From Actinoplanes siamensis (GTDB taxonomy: Bacteria > Actinomycetota > Actinomycetes > Mycobacteriales > Micromonosporaceae): 64,000 bases of DNA. Location: NCBI RefSeq assembly GCF_016862395.1, contig NZ_BOMW01000033.1, positions 62,001-126,000 on the forward strand. Direction: 5' to 3'. A program made the position numbers and the translations under genes. The notes beneath the pieces are model-generated. The model searched no databases, was not told the origin of the DNA, and saw only the letters and a program-made list of their open reading frames with translations. Positions 41,205 through 50,262 of this stretch are shown here, piece after piece (within the stretch, counting starts at the first letter, position 1; every line of letters starts with the position of its first letter).

Positions 41205-41780
41205 TCAGGCTGGGGTGAGGGTGCTGCCGGCCGGCGCCGGAGTGGCGGCCTCGGGGGTCTGCGCCGCACGCTTGCGGGCGCGGTGCGCCGCCACGTGGGA
41301 GCGCGTGGCGCAGCGCTCCGAGCAGAACCGGCGGCAGTTGTTCGACGAGGTGTCCAGGTACACGTTGCCGCAGCGCTCGTCGGCGCAGATGCCGAAGCGG
41401 GCGCTGCCGTACTCGCAGAGCCAGACGGCCAGGCCCCACACGGCGCCGGCCAGATATTCCGCGCTGACCGACGAGCCGCGGCTGGTCGCGTGCATGTGCC
41501 AGTCGCCGGCGTCGTGGCCGGAGATGCGTGGCTGCACCGGGTACGCCTCGAGCAGCGCGTTCAGCTCGCGCACCGCGTCGGTGTCGCGGCCGGCCGTCCC
41601 GTACTCGAAGACCTCGCGCAGGCGGCGCTGGGCCCGGCGGAACGCCGCCAGGTCCTTCTCCACCAGCTGGTCGCGCATGTACTCCAGGTCGTGGGCGAAC
41701 AGCGCCCGCAGCCCGGCGAGATCGTCCAGGACGGCGTTGACGAGGTCGACCGCCGTCCGGGCGTACGCATCGAAGTTCAC
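41205..41780 (-). CDS. CGNR zinc-finger (ABATE-type) protein
   Basis: The 191-residue product has an N-terminal helical ABATE-like domain and a C-terminal CGNR zinc finger (CADERCGNVYLDTSSNNCRR, then FCSERCATRSHVAAHRARKR), in which four Cys bind zinc. It is a possible transcription regulator; the target is unknown. GTG 41780 is preceded by TACCGT plus 6 nt without Shine-Dalgarno, so it is predicted leaderless. Its promoter is divergent from the proline dehydrogenase gene ~110 bp away. Confidence 0.88.
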   Translation of the reverse strand: MNFDAYARTAVDLVNAVLDDLAGLRALFAHDLEYMRDQLVEKDLAAFRRAQRRLREVFEYGTAGRDTDAVRELNALLEAYPVQPRISGHDAGDWHMHATSRGSSVSAEYLAGAVWGLAVWLCEYGSARFGICADERCGNVYLDTSSNNCRRFCSERCATRSHVAAHRARKRAAQTPEAATPAPAGSTLTPA

Positions 41781-41888
41781 CCGACCACGGTAGCCGCAAC
41801 CGGCCATGAGGTGCGATTGCTCGCCGGCCCGCGGCTCTCACGCGGCGCCGCCGAGCCGGCGCCGGGCCCGCCGGTTAACGTAGGGCTC

Positions 41889-42806
41889 ATGCTCCGTTCC
41901 CTGTTTCTCGCCGCGGCCGGCTCCGCCCGGCTGGAGCGGCTGGTCGAGTCGGCACCCGGCAGCGAAGAGGTGATCCGGCGGTTCGTCGGGGGCGGCGGCG
42001 TCGAGGAGGCGTTGCGGACCACCCGGGGGCTGGCCGACGACGGGCTGACCATCACCCTGGACCACCTGGGCGAGGACACCGGGACGCTGGAGCGGGCGCA
42101 GGCGGTCCGCGACGAGTATGTGACGCTGCTGCGCCGGCTGCGCGAGTCCGGCCTGACCCCGGCGGCCGAGGTGAGCGTGAAGCTGTCCGCGCTCGGGCAG
42201 CGGATCGACGAGAAGGCGGCGTACGAGAACGTGCGGGCCATCTGCGCGGCGGCGGCCGAGGCGGGCACCATGGTGACCCTGGACGCCGAGGACCACACCA
42301 CCACCGACGCCACTCTGGAGACGCTGCTCGAGCTGCGGCGGGATTTCCCGTCGACGGGGGCGGTGCTCCAGGCGTACCTGCGGCGCACCGAGGGCGACTG
42401 CCGGGAGCTGGCCACCGCCGGATCGCGGGTGCGGCTCTGCAAGGGGGCGTACGCGGAGCCCGAGTCGGTGGCGTTCCAGTCGTCGCTGGATGTCGACAAG
42501 TCGTACGTACGCTGCCTGAACATCCTGATGTCGGGCGAGGGCTACCCGATGATCGCCACGCACGACCCGCGGCTGATCGCCATCGCCGAGGACCGGGCCC
42601 GCTGGTTCGACCGTTCCACCGGGGAGTACGAGTTCCAGCTGCTCCTCGGCGTGCGCCCGGAGGAGCAGGCCCGGCTCGCGGCCGGTGGGCAGGCGGTGCG
42701 GGTGTACCTGCCGTACGGCCGGCAGTGGTACGGCTACCTGATGCGCCGCCTCGCCGAGCGTCCCGCCAACGTCGCGTTCTTCGCGCGCGCGGTCTCGTCG
42801 CGCTGA
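41889..42806 (+). CDS. Proline dehydrogenase
   Basis: This is a monofunctional FAD-dependent proline dehydrogenase, oxidising proline to pyrroline-5-carboxylate. The 305 residues form the PutA-type beta8-alpha8 barrel with VSVKLSALGQRID (~95-107), LDAEDHTTTDATL, QAYLRRTEGD, RLCKGAYAEPE and YLPYGRQWYGYLMRRLAERP near the end (Arg pair binding the substrate carboxylate). ATG 41889 is preceded by TAACGT plus 7 nt, a leaderless arrangement. No P5C dehydrogenase gene is adjacent. Confidence 0.94.
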   Translation: MLRSLFLAAAGSARLERLVESAPGSEEVIRRFVGGGGVEEALRTTRGLADDGLTITLDHLGEDTGTLERAQAVRDEYVTLLRRLRESGLTPAAEVSVKLSALGQRIDEKAAYENVRAICAAAAEAGTMVTLDAEDHTTTDATLETLLELRRDFPSTGAVLQAYLRRTEGDCRELATAGSRVRLCKGAYAEPESVAFQSSLDVDKSYVRCLNILMSGEGYPMIATHDPRLIAIAEDRARWFDRSTGEYEFQLLLGVRPEEQARLAAGGQAVRVYLPYGRQWYGYLMRRLAERPANVAFFARAVSSR

Positions 42807-42983
42807 CCTTTCGGCCGAAGACGACCTTTCGGGCGAATCGGCCCCAGATCTGGCGTGTCGCACTTGACTTTTTGTGGGCAAATTACGGAACGCGACGCCC
42901 TGGTCACAGCCGCATCGATACGGTTCTGAAGACACGCACGTTCGCCAGGCGGAGCGTGCCTGCGAAAGGATCGGTGCGACGAG

Positions 42984-43196
42984 ATGACGGGTCCAGCCCA
43001 GACCGAGGAACGCCTCTCGGAGGTACGGTTCCTGACCGTGGCCGAGGTGGCCACGCTGATGCGCGTCTCCAAGATGACCGTCTACCGGCTCGTGCACGGT
43101 GGTGACCTCACCGCTGTCCGGGTCGGCCGCTCGTTCCGGGTGCCCGAGCACGCGGTTCACGAGTATCTGCGGGGCGCGTTCTCACAGACCGCCTGA
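42984..43196 (+). CDS. Excisionase-type (BldC-like) helix-turn-helix protein
   Basis: This 70-residue DNA-binding protein has one MerR-like winged helix: FLTVAEVATLMRVSKMTVYR (~16-35), then VGRSFRVPEHAV. It is related to BldC and to mycobacterial Rv0500A, whose gene also lies next to the bS22 gene. It probably is a developmental or housekeeping transcription factor. ATG 42984 follows GAAAGGA at about 14 nt. Confidence 0.9.
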   Translation: MTGPAQTEERLSEVRFLTVAEVATLMRVSKMTVYRLVHGGDLTAVRVGRSFRVPEHAVHEYLRGAFSQTA

Positions 43197-43365
43197 GAGC
43201 GGGCTACAGGGGTCGTGTTGGCCCTTACGGAGCGGGCCGGTACGCTGGACCGGTTGGTTCCCGGCCTGACGCGTGCCGCCACCTAGCGGCGCCGTTCCGG
43301 GAGCCGTCCAAGATCGGTAACCGGCCGCGCCGGTTCCACTCAAACATGGTTCGAGAGGCTGTCGT

Positions 43366-43467
43366 ATGGGCTCCGTGGTCAAGAAGCGCCGCAAGCGTAT
43401 GGCGAAGAAGAAGCACCGCAAGCTGCTGCGCAAGACCCGCGTCCAGCGTCGCCGTTTGGGCAAGTGA
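43366..43467 (+). CDS. 30S ribosomal protein bS22 (33 residues)
   Basis: This is a tiny, highly basic protein: MGSVVKKRRKRMAKKKHRKL, then repeated Arg/Lys to the stop. It is the actinobacterial AURKAIP1/COX24-domain protein found as bS22 in mycobacterial 30S subunits (Rv0500B type). ATG 43366 is 8 nt after GAGAGG. The order HTH gene, bS22, epimerase, acyltransferase is the same as Rv0500A-Rv0500B-Rv0501-Rv0502, which supports the call. Confidence 0.95.
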   Translation: MGSVVKKRRKRMAKKKHRKLLRKTRVQRRRLGK

Positions 43468-43540
43468 CGGCCGGCCGGGTGGCTCACCCGGCTGACCGCG
43501 TCACTTGCCGAGACGAGGCTCAGCATCGAAAGGTGCGCTC

Positions 43541-44611
43541 GTGGTGACCTCACCGCCCAGCGTTGTCGTGGTCACCGGAGTCAGCCGATACCTCGGCGCT
43601 CGGGTGGCCGCCCGCCTCGCGGCAGATCCCCGGATCGATCGTGTCGTCGGTCTGGATCCGCACGACCCACCAGCTCGCCTGCACGGCCTGCTGGACGGCG
43701 TCGAGCGGATCCGGGCCGACGCGCGTGCGGCCGCCGAGGCCCTGGCCGGGCTCGGCGCCGAGGCGGTCGTGCACCTGGCGGTGACCAGCGTCCCCGATCC
43801 GGCGCACGGCGGCCGTGCGGGGATGAAGGAACAGAACGTCATCGGCACCATGCAGGTGCTGGCCGCCGCGCAGGGTGCCCCCAAGCTGCGCAAACTGGTG
43901 GTGCGCTCGTCGACGGCCGCGTACGGCGCGTCGTTCCGCGACCCCGCCGTCTTCACCGAGGACACCGAGCCCCGTGCGGTGCCCCGTGGCCCGTTCGCCC
44001 GGGACATCCTGGACGTCGAGGGGTACGTCCGCGGGTTCCGCCGCCGCCGTCCCGAGGTGGCGGCCACCGTGCTGCGCTTCGCCCCCCTGATCAGCTCGTC
44101 CGCCGAGACGTCGCTGACCCGCTACTTCGCCCAGCCGGTGGTGCCGACCGTGCTGGGCCGCGACGCCCGCCTGCAGTTCGTGCACGTGGACGACGCGCTC
44201 GAGGTGCTGCACCGCTCGATCGTCGAGGACCACCCCGGCACGTTCAACGTCGCCGGCTCCGGCGTCCTGATGCTGTCCCAGGCGGTGCGCCGGGCCGGCC
44301 GGATCGCCCTGCCGTTGCCCGAGACCGGGCTGTCCACCGTGGCCGCGCTCGTCCGCCGCCTGGGCGTCGAACAGATCGGCCTGGACCAGATCGACCTCTT
44401 CGTGCACGGCCGGGTGGTCGACACCAGCCGGCTGGTCCGTGAGTTCGGCTTCACCCCGCGCAGCACCGCCACCGCCTTCGAGGAGTTCATCCGGTCGCAC
44501 GCGGCCGGCTCCTCGCTCACCGAGGACCGGCTCGCCGCCGCCGAGCGGGCGATCCTGGACGGTGTCCGGCGGATGCGCGCGGCGGCCGACTCCGCTGACT
44601 CGAGGGCGTGA
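43541..44611 (+). CDS. NAD-dependent epimerase/dehydratase (Rv0501/GalE2-like)
   Basis: This is an extended SDR of 356 residues. The N-terminal Rossmann motif is VVVVTGVSRYLGARVAARL, and VRSSTAAYG carries the Ser region. The usual Y-x-x-x-K pair is not clear: the expected place reads ARDILDVEGYVRGF, without the Lys. It may therefore bind NAD without classical catalysis. The start is GTG 43541 (or 43544) after AAAGG. Its stop lies in the first unit of a minisatellite that runs into the next gene. Confidence 0.85.
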   Translation: MVTSPPSVVVVTGVSRYLGARVAARLAADPRIDRVVGLDPHDPPARLHGLLDGVERIRADARAAAEALAGLGAEAVVHLAVTSVPDPAHGGRAGMKEQNVIGTMQVLAAAQGAPKLRKLVVRSSTAAYGASFRDPAVFTEDTEPRAVPRGPFARDILDVEGYVRGFRRRRPEVAATVLRFAPLISSSAETSLTRYFAQPVVPTVLGRDARLQFVHVDDALEVLHRSIVEDHPGTFNVAGSGVLMLSQAVRRAGRIALPLPETGLSTVAALVRRLGVEQIGLDQIDLFVHGRVVDTSRLVREFGFTPRSTATAFEEFIRSHAAGSSLTEDRLAAAERAILDGVRRMRAAADSADSRA

Positions 44612-44745
44612 CCGCGCATGACACCGACCCGAGGCCGTGACCGCTGATGGAGCTGATCCAAGGGCATGATCACGCGTGAGCCGGCAGCCGACCCAGGGGT
44701 GTGACCGCGCATGAATTCGACGCGAGGGCGTGATCACGCGTGAGC
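44597..44745 (+). repeat. Minisatellite spanning the epimerase stop and acyltransferase start
   Basis: There are five degenerate units of ~29-35 bp, of the type GACcCGAGGGCGTGAyCrCG followed by CATGA or GTGAG. Unit 1 contains the epimerase TGA (44609-44611) and the last unit contains the acyltransferase GTG (44740). Units carry a GAGGG and a GTGA, so the array repeats translation-like signals. Confidence 0.7.
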
Positions 44746-45744
44746 CAGGACGAGTTCCGCGACATGCTGCCCGGGCATGCCGAGTTCCAGCTGCCCGAGC
44801 CGCCCGCGCCGAAGAAGATGAACGGCCGCCGCCCGGTGCCGGAGAAGCCGGACGAGCAACTGGCCAAGCTGGAGCAGACGGCGGAGCCGGAAGCGGCCGC
44901 CGGGGACGTCTGGGACCGCCGGGTCGCCGCCGGCCTGGCCTTTCTGCGCCGCCGGCTGGCCGGGGCGTACGAGGTGGACGAGTTCGGCTTCGACCCGGAG
45001 CTCACCGAGGCCGTCTTCCACCCGATGCTGCGCGTGCTCTACCGGGACTGGTTCCGCACCGAGGTGTTCGGCATCGAGAACGTCCCGGCCGAGGGTCCCG
45101 GCCTGGTGGTCGGCAACCACTCTGGCACGCTGGCGCTGGACGCGCTGATGCTGACCGTGGCGCTGCGGGAGAACCACCCGCGCCGGCGGCACCTCCGACT
45201 GCTCGGCGCCGACCTGGTCTTCCGGGTGCCCGGGATGAGTGAGCTGGCCCGCGCGGCCGGCGCCACGGTGGCCTGCAACCCGGACGCCGAGCGCCTGATG
45301 GCCACCGACCAGCTGGTAGGTGTGTTCCCGGAGGGCTTCAAGGGCATCGGCAAGCGGTTCTCCGAGCGGTACAAGCTGCAGCGTTTCGGCCGCGGCGGGT
45401 TCGTCTCGGCGGCGCTGCGCACCGGCACGCCGATCGTCCCGGTGGCGATCGTCGGCGCCGAGGAGATCTATCCGATCCTGGCCGACCTGAAGCCGCTGGC
45501 CCGCCTGCTCGGGGTGCCGTACTTCCCGGTCACCCCGACCTTCCCGTGGCTCGGGCCGTTGGGCCTGGTCCCGCTGCCCAGCAAGTGGCTGATCCAGTTC
45601 TGTCCGCCGATCCCGACCGCGCACCTCACCGAGTACGCGGACGACCCGCTGGTCGTCTACAACCTGGCCGACCAGGTGCGGGAGACGATCCAGGCGACCC
45701 TGCACGAGCTGTTGCAGAAGCGGCCCGACCCGTTCGCCAGGTGA
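44740..45744 (+). CDS. Lysophospholipid acyltransferase (PlsC/LPLAT superfamily, Rv0502-like)
   Basis: This is a glycerophospholipid acyltransferase-like enzyme, 334 residues. A charged N-terminal ~60 residues precede the LPLAT domain with VVGNHSGTLALDALM (~128-142; catalytic His and Asp) and VGVFPEGFKGIGKRFSERYK (~193-212). The end is near VPLPSKWLIQFCPPI. GTG 44740 lies in the last minisatellite unit, with GAGGG 12 nt upstream, an unusually long spacing. It is convergent with the RsbN-like gene. Confidence 0.88.
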   Translation: MSQDEFRDMLPGHAEFQLPEPPAPKKMNGRRPVPEKPDEQLAKLEQTAEPEAAAGDVWDRRVAAGLAFLRRRLAGAYEVDEFGFDPELTEAVFHPMLRVLYRDWFRTEVFGIENVPAEGPGLVVGNHSGTLALDALMLTVALRENHPRRRHLRLLGADLVFRVPGMSELARAAGATVACNPDAERLMATDQLVGVFPEGFKGIGKRFSERYKLQRFGRGGFVSAALRTGTPIVPVAIVGAEEIYPILADLKPLARLLGVPYFPVTPTFPWLGPLGLVPLPSKWLIQFCPPIPTAHLTEYADDPLVVYNLADQVRETIQATLHELLQKRPDPFAR

Positions 45745-45790
45745 GAGGCCCGGCGCCGGCCCAGTCCCGGGCTGTCCCGCGGTGACGGCC

Positions 45791-45825
45791 GAGGGGCGGC
45801 CCCGGATCTCTCCGGCGCCGCCCCT
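45791..45825. terminator. Terminator between acyltransferase and anti-sigma genes
   Basis: GAGGGGCGGC-c-CCGG pairs with CCGG-c-GCCGCCCCTC across a short TCTCT-type loop. It sits between the convergent stops at 45744 and 45836. Confidence 0.75.
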
Positions 45826-45835
45826 CGCCGGCCAC

Positions 45836-47005
45836 TCAGAACAGGCTGCCCAGCAGGCCGCCGAGCACGCCGTCGTCGGGCCGCACCTCGCCGTCAGCGG
45901 GAGGCAGGGTCACGCCCGGCGTCGGCGCCGTGGTGATGTTGCTCTTGGTGACCGGCGTCTCGTCGTCGGCCGGCGTGGTGGCGCTCTTCTGGCCGGTGCG
46001 GTTCGAGTGCGGCGCGGTGACCGCCGCGCTGCTGCCCGGTTCGGCGGCCGCACCGGTCCGCACCGGCCGGCCCGGGGTCGTGGTCTGGCCATTGGGCCTG
46101 GTCGTCGACTTGTCGCCGGCGGAGTGCTGGCCGGTCGGCGGCGTCTTGTCGGCCGGCTCGTCCCCGCAGCCGCGCAGCTTCGGGCCGAGCTGGTCGGAGC
46201 CGGCCGGGACGACCTTCTCGCAGTCCAGGCCGGCGCGCAGCTGCTCGGTCCGCTGGGAGACGTCCTCCAACAGGCCCAGCGAGGTGAGCGCCCGTTCCCG
46301 GTTGACCGGGGAGAGGTCCTGCAGCGCCGGCTGGAACGTGGTCCGCTGCTCCTGGACGAAGCTGTCCAGGGTGGTCAGCTGGCTGGCGTCCGAGCGGGAC
46401 ACCGCGGCGGTCGTGATCAGTTTGACGCCCTTGCGGGTGTCCGCGTCCATGTCGTCCAGCACGTCCCGGAACTTGTCGGCGTTCCCGCCCATGGTGGTGG
46501 CCTCGTGCAGCCGGTTGCGGGCGAAGTCGAGCGACAGCTGCCCGCGGCTGGCGTCCGAGCCGGCGATGGCCAGCTGGGCGCGCTCGGTGGAGCGCTTCAC
46601 GCCGTACAGGGCGTCGCCCGGCGCCGCGCCTTCGCTGGCAGCGGAGATCCCGGAGACGGCCATCGCGCCGGCGGCGACGCCTAGCACGATCGCGCCCCGG
46701 GTCCGGATGCGGCGGCCGAAGATGGCCCGCCGGCGCTCCGGCAGCTCGGCGGGCGGCTCGGGCTCCGCCTCGACGGCGGTCCGGCCGATGCCGTCCCGCT
46801 CGGCGGTGGCGACCAGCATGGCGCGCAGACCGACGCGGAACTCCGTGTCGACCTGTGCGGCCGGCCGGGTGGCGGACAGGCGGTGGCTGAGCGCCACCAG
46901 TTCGGTCAGTTCGTCATCGGCGTGGCACCGACCGGCTCCAGTGGGATCGTCGACCTGCTCCGCGAAGCGCTCGGCGCTCCGGGAGCTCGGAAAAGGGAAC
47001 TTCAC
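45836..47005 (-). CDS. RsbN-like membrane anti-sigma factor (DUF5667 type)
   Basis: The 389-residue product has an N-terminal ~105-residue cytoplasmic part, one membrane helix (~115-140, GAIVLGVAAGAMAVSGISAA) and an extracellular DUF5667-like region (PGDALYGVKRSTERAQLAIA). A long Thr/Pro/Gly tail follows. Lying directly after a BldN-type sigma gene, it fits RsbN, the anti-sigma of BldN in Streptomyces. GTG 47005 follows GAGGGGAGG; GTG 47014 overlaps the Shine-Dalgarno and is less likely. Confidence 0.78.
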   Translation of the reverse strand: MKFPFPSSRSAERFAEQVDDPTGAGRCHADDELTELVALSHRLSATRPAAQVDTEFRVGLRAMLVATAERDGIGRTAVEAEPEPPAELPERRRAIFGRRIRTRGAIVLGVAAGAMAVSGISAASEGAAPGDALYGVKRSTERAQLAIAGSDASRGQLSLDFARNRLHEATTMGGNADKFRDVLDDMDADTRKGVKLITTAAVSRSDASQLTTLDSFVQEQRTTFQPALQDLSPVNRERALTSLGLLEDVSQRTEQLRAGLDCEKVVPAGSDQLGPKLRGCGDEPADKTPPTGQHSAGDKSTTRPNGQTTTPGRPVRTGAAAEPGSSAAVTAPHSNRTGQKSATTPADDETPVTKSNITTAPTPGVTLPPADGEVRPDDGVLGGLLGSLF

Positions 47006-47180
47006 CGTGGGCACCTCCCCTCGCTCGTGAGTGTCCCGCCGGTCCGTGTGCCGGCGTCGGCGACCGGGCCGCGAGTGGCCGCCGTGGGTCGCATCCGGAC
47101 AAACGCGCGACACGCGGCTCCGGTTACGGGTGCGGAAGGGGACCATCGGGTATCGGAGATCGACATCCGGGAGCGCCCGA

Positions 47181-48131
47181 TCAAGACTGGAACCCTTCCG
47201 GCAGGAGGCGGTTCAGCGCTCGTACGGCGCGGTACTGCAGGGCCTTGATGGCGCCCTCGTTCTTGCCCATCGTCTGCGCGGTCTCGGCCACCGAGAAGCC
47301 CTGCAGGAAACGCAGCACGATGCACTCCTGCTGCTCCGGGTTGAGCTGCTTGACCGCGGTGAGCAGGGCGACGTTGGTGATGTGGTCGACCACCGCGGAC
47401 TCCGGGCTGCCCTCCGGGCCCCGGTCCTCGCGGTCGGCGTCCAGCACGTCGCCGGTGGTGACCTCCAGGCGGTAGCGCCCGGACTTGAAGTGGTCGGCGA
47501 CCAGGTTCCGGGCGATGGTGACCAGCCAGGCGCCGAGGTCCCGGCCCTGCCAGGTGAAGCTGCCGATGCGCTTGAGGGCGCGCAGGAAGGTGTCCGAGGT
47601 GAGGTCCTCGGCGAGCTGGCGGTTGCCGACCCGGAAGTAGACGAAGCGGAACACGGTGTCCACGTACCTGTCGTAGATCAGCCCGAACGCCTCCGCCTCG
47701 CCGGCCTGGGCGCGCTCGACCAGCGCCCACACCTCGGCGGCCGGGTCACCCCGGTCGGGCCGGGCCGGGTGCTTGGGTGGCTCGGTCTCGGTGGGCGGGC
47801 CGGTCTTGCTCTGGGTGGGCAGCACGACCGTGTGGTCGGCGGCGGTCTCGCTCTCCGGCAGGTTCGAGCGCTGCCCGGCGGTCGGCTGGGACGGTGGACG
47901 GGGCGTGCCGACCCGGTTGCCGCCGAACTTGCCGTTGGCGCCGGGGGCCGGCACGGACGGCGAGTTGTTCAGCGGCCTGCGGTTGCCGGTGCGCCTGGGG
48001 CCGTCACCTCGGATCGCGTTGGTGATCATCCCGTCGACCGATTCACGGATGGCGTTCAGGCCGTCGCTGATTGCGTGCCTCCCAGAGAGGATGTCGCGGT
48101 GGTACGGATCCCCGGCGTACACATGAGTCAC
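47181..48131 (-). CDS. bldN: BldN-type ECF sigma factor with N-terminal extension
   Basis: This is an ECF sigma factor of 316 residues. Region 2 lies at ~140-205 (EAFGLIYDRYVDTVFRFVYF, LAEDLTSDTFLRAL) and region 4 at ~250-310 (QQECIVLRFLQGFSVAETAQ). A ~130-residue Pro/Asn/Arg-rich extension precedes region 2; BldN of Streptomyces is made as a pro-protein with such an extension. The neighbouring anti-sigma and the rex-hem block match the Streptomyces bldN locus. GTG 48131 is 4 nt after GAGGAGG. Confidence 0.85.
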   Translation of the reverse strand: MTHVYAGDPYHRDILSGRHAISDGLNAIRESVDGMITNAIRGDGPRRTGNRRPLNNSPSVPAPGANGKFGGNRVGTPRPPSQPTAGQRSNLPESETAADHTVVLPTQSKTGPPTETEPPKHPARPDRGDPAAEVWALVERAQAGEAEAFGLIYDRYVDTVFRFVYFRVGNRQLAEDLTSDTFLRALKRIGSFTWQGRDLGAWLVTIARNLVADHFKSGRYRLEVTTGDVLDADREDRGPEGSPESAVVDHITNVALLTAVKQLNPEQQECIVLRFLQGFSVAETAQTMGKNEGAIKALQYRAVRALNRLLPEGFQS

Positions 48132-48490
48132 TGCGCCTCCTCAACCCGGCGGGCCTGCGGCGATCGCGAATCCGTCCCGCCAGGCAGGGATTCACGTCGA
48201 TTCCGTCGTTTGTGTGGCACAGCGGCCTCCTCGGGATGAGGGTGGTCACTCGCATACAAAAGGGGTGGGGTAACCCGCGGAAATCGCCGGTGACCTCACC
48301 CGTTCGTGTGGAGTCCGTTACACAGACCGGAAGTATCGCCGAGTTCGGACACAGGGAGTCGCACACCATGTGCGCTGCGCGCAAAGCCGCGAATCCGTCC
48401 TAACTCGGCATCCGGTATCAAGGCCACCCTCTCCGGTCGGGGCCGTCCGGCAACGGACCGGCTGTCCGGCGCCCCGGTCGGGCAAGGTTT
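48132..48490. other. bldN / acyl-CoA ligase divergent intergenic region
   Basis: This 359-bp region has no supported gene and less GC than its neighbours, and must hold the bldN promoter. TTACACAG (48318-48325) matches half of the BldD operator (TNACNCWGNGTNA) but the second half does not follow. Other sites cannot be assigned. Confidence 0.5.
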
Positions 48491-50008
48491 GTGCCAGACT
48501 CGGGCGTCGTGGAGGAACCCGCCCGCGATCCGGTCGCCGAGGCCGCTGCCCGCCGACCGCGAACTCCGGCTCTGATCGCCGGTGACACCGTCCTGACCTG
48601 GGCGGATCTGGATGCCAAGGTCACCGCCGCGGCGCGTTTCGTGGCCGGCCGGACAGCCCCCGGAGATCGCGTCGCATCCGTGCTCGGCAATACCGTGGAC
48701 TTCGTGGCGACCTGGTTCGGGACGCTGCGGGCGGGCCGGGTCGCGGTTCCCCTCAATCCCGGCTACACAGCCGACGAGGTGTCGCACGCGGTCGCCGACG
48801 CCAGGTGCGCACTGATCGTGATCGGACAAACGGATCAGTCACGGCTTGGCTTGACCGAGTTCTGCGTACCTCCGGAATTCGACGGGATCGCGGAGGCCGC
48901 CCTCCCGGACGTGTCCGCGAATGATCTCGCCGTGCTGCTCTACACCTCGGGCACCGGCGGGCGGCCGAAGGCCGCGATGCTGACCCACGGCGCCCTGGCC
49001 GCCAACCACGACCAACTGGACCGGATCGAGCCGCCGGTGGTCGGGCCGGACGACGTGGTGCTGCTCGCGGTGCCGTTCTTCCACGCCTACGGGCTGAACA
49101 CCGGGCTGGGCGGCGTCGCGCACCACGCGGCCACCGGCGTGCTGACCGAGCGGTTCGACGCGGCGGACACGCTGGACCTGATCGCGAGGCGCGGGGTGAC
49201 AGTCGTGGTCGGCGTCCCGGGGATGTACCAGGCCTGGTCGCGGCAGGCCGGCGTGGCCGAGGCGCTGCGCGGCCTGCGGACCGCGGTGTGCGGCGCGGCG
49301 CCGCTGGAGCCGGCCACCGCGGCGCGCTTCCGGGCCGCCACCGGCAAGACCATATTGATCGGGTACGGCCTGACCGAGTCCGCGCCGGTGCTCACCACCA
49401 CGGCGGTCAGTGACCGCGGCAAGACCGGCTCGATCGGGCGCCCGCTGCCCGGGGTGGAGCTGTCCCTCCGTACCCGAAATGGTGTTGAGCTGTGGCGGGA
49501 CGGCACGGTGTCGCCGGAGGAGGATCTCGCCGAGCTCGACCTCGCGCCTGCCGTCTCGGCCGGCACCGACCCGGGGGAGATCGTGGTCCGGGGTCCGAAC
49601 CTGTTCTCCGGCTACTGGCCGGACGGCGCCGGCGGGCCGGACGCGGACGGCTGGTGGCCGACCGGGGACATCGCCTACGCGGACGCCGACGGCGATCTGA
49701 TCCTGGTCGACCGGATCGGCGAGCTGATCCTGGTCAACGGCTTCAACGTCTATCCTGCGGAGATCGAGCGGGTGCTGTCGGCGCATCCGCGGGTCGCCGA
49801 GGCGGCAGTGGTGGCGAGGCCGGACCGGGACACCGGGCAGCGGCCGCACGCCTACGTGGTGGCGGCCGGTGACCCGCCGCCGTCGGTGACCGAGCTGCAG
49901 GTGCACTGCGCCGCCCGGCTGGCCCGGTTCAAGCTGCCGACGATCGAGCTGGTCGCGTCGCTGCCGCGCTCCGCGAGCGGCAAGGTCCGGAAGAGGGAGT
50001 TGTCTTGA
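48491..50008 (+). CDS. Acyl-CoA synthetase / AMP-dependent ligase
   Basis: This adenylate-forming enzyme activates a carboxylic acid, probably a fatty acid, to acyl-AMP and acyl-CoA. The ~505 residues have the P-loop-like LLYTSGTGGRPKAAMLTHGA (~154-173), the YGLTESAP motif, GDIAYADADGDLILVDRIGE, NGFNVYPAEIE and the C-terminal Lys in SGKVRKREL. The start could be GTG 48491 or GTG 48509; neither has a good Shine-Dalgarno. The glutaredoxin-like gene overlaps its stop. Confidence 0.88.
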   Translation: MPDSGVVEEPARDPVAEAAARRPRTPALIAGDTVLTWADLDAKVTAAARFVAGRTAPGDRVASVLGNTVDFVATWFGTLRAGRVAVPLNPGYTADEVSHAVADARCALIVIGQTDQSRLGLTEFCVPPEFDGIAEAALPDVSANDLAVLLYTSGTGGRPKAAMLTHGALAANHDQLDRIEPPVVGPDDVVLLAVPFFHAYGLNTGLGGVAHHAATGVLTERFDAADTLDLIARRGVTVVVGVPGMYQAWSRQAGVAEALRGLRTAVCGAAPLEPATAARFRAATGKTILIGYGLTESAPVLTTTAVSDRGKTGSIGRPLPGVELSLRTRNGVELWRDGTVSPEEDLAELDLAPAVSAGTDPGEIVVRGPNLFSGYWPDGAGGPDADGWWPTGDIAYADADGDLILVDRIGELILVNGFNVYPAEIERVLSAHPRVAEAAVVARPDRDTGQRPHAYVVAAGDPPPSVTELQVHCAARLARFKLPTIELVASLPRSASGKVRKRELS

Positions 50009-50253
50009 CCCGCATCACCTTGATCAGCCGGGACGGCTGCCACCTGTGCGAGGTGGCCGAGCAGACGCTGGACCGGATCGCGCCCGGCGACTGGACCCGG
50101 GTGGACGTCGACTCGTCGATCGAGCTGCAGCGCGACTACGACGACCGGGTGCCGGTGATCCTGCTGGACGGCAGGGAGCACGGGTACTGGCGGGTGGAGG
50201 AGGCCCGGTTGCTCCGGGATTTGGCTCGACAGCCCGGCGAGCCGCACCTGTAA
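50005..50253 (+). CDS. Glutaredoxin-like thioredoxin-fold protein
   Basis: This is an 82-residue thioredoxin-fold protein with redox motif C12-H-L-C15 (ISRDGCHLCEVAEQ) and a cis-Pro in DRVPVILLDG. It is common just upstream of rex in actinobacteria and is a candidate thiol oxidoreductase using mycothiol (inference). TTG 50005 overlaps the ligase stop (TTGA) and follows GAGGGAG by 5 nt. Its TAA stop is part of the -10 of the next gene. Confidence 0.9.
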   Translation: MTRITLISRDGCHLCEVAEQTLDRIAPGDWTRVDVDSSIELQRDYDDRVPVILLDGREHGYWRVEEARLLRDLARQPGEPHL

Positions 50254-50262
50254 CGTGCCAGC

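Noticed and set aside
48318..48330. BldD operator upstream of bldN
   Set aside because: Only the first half (TTACACAG) fits; the second half GTNA is absent, so it is noted in the intergenic entry only.
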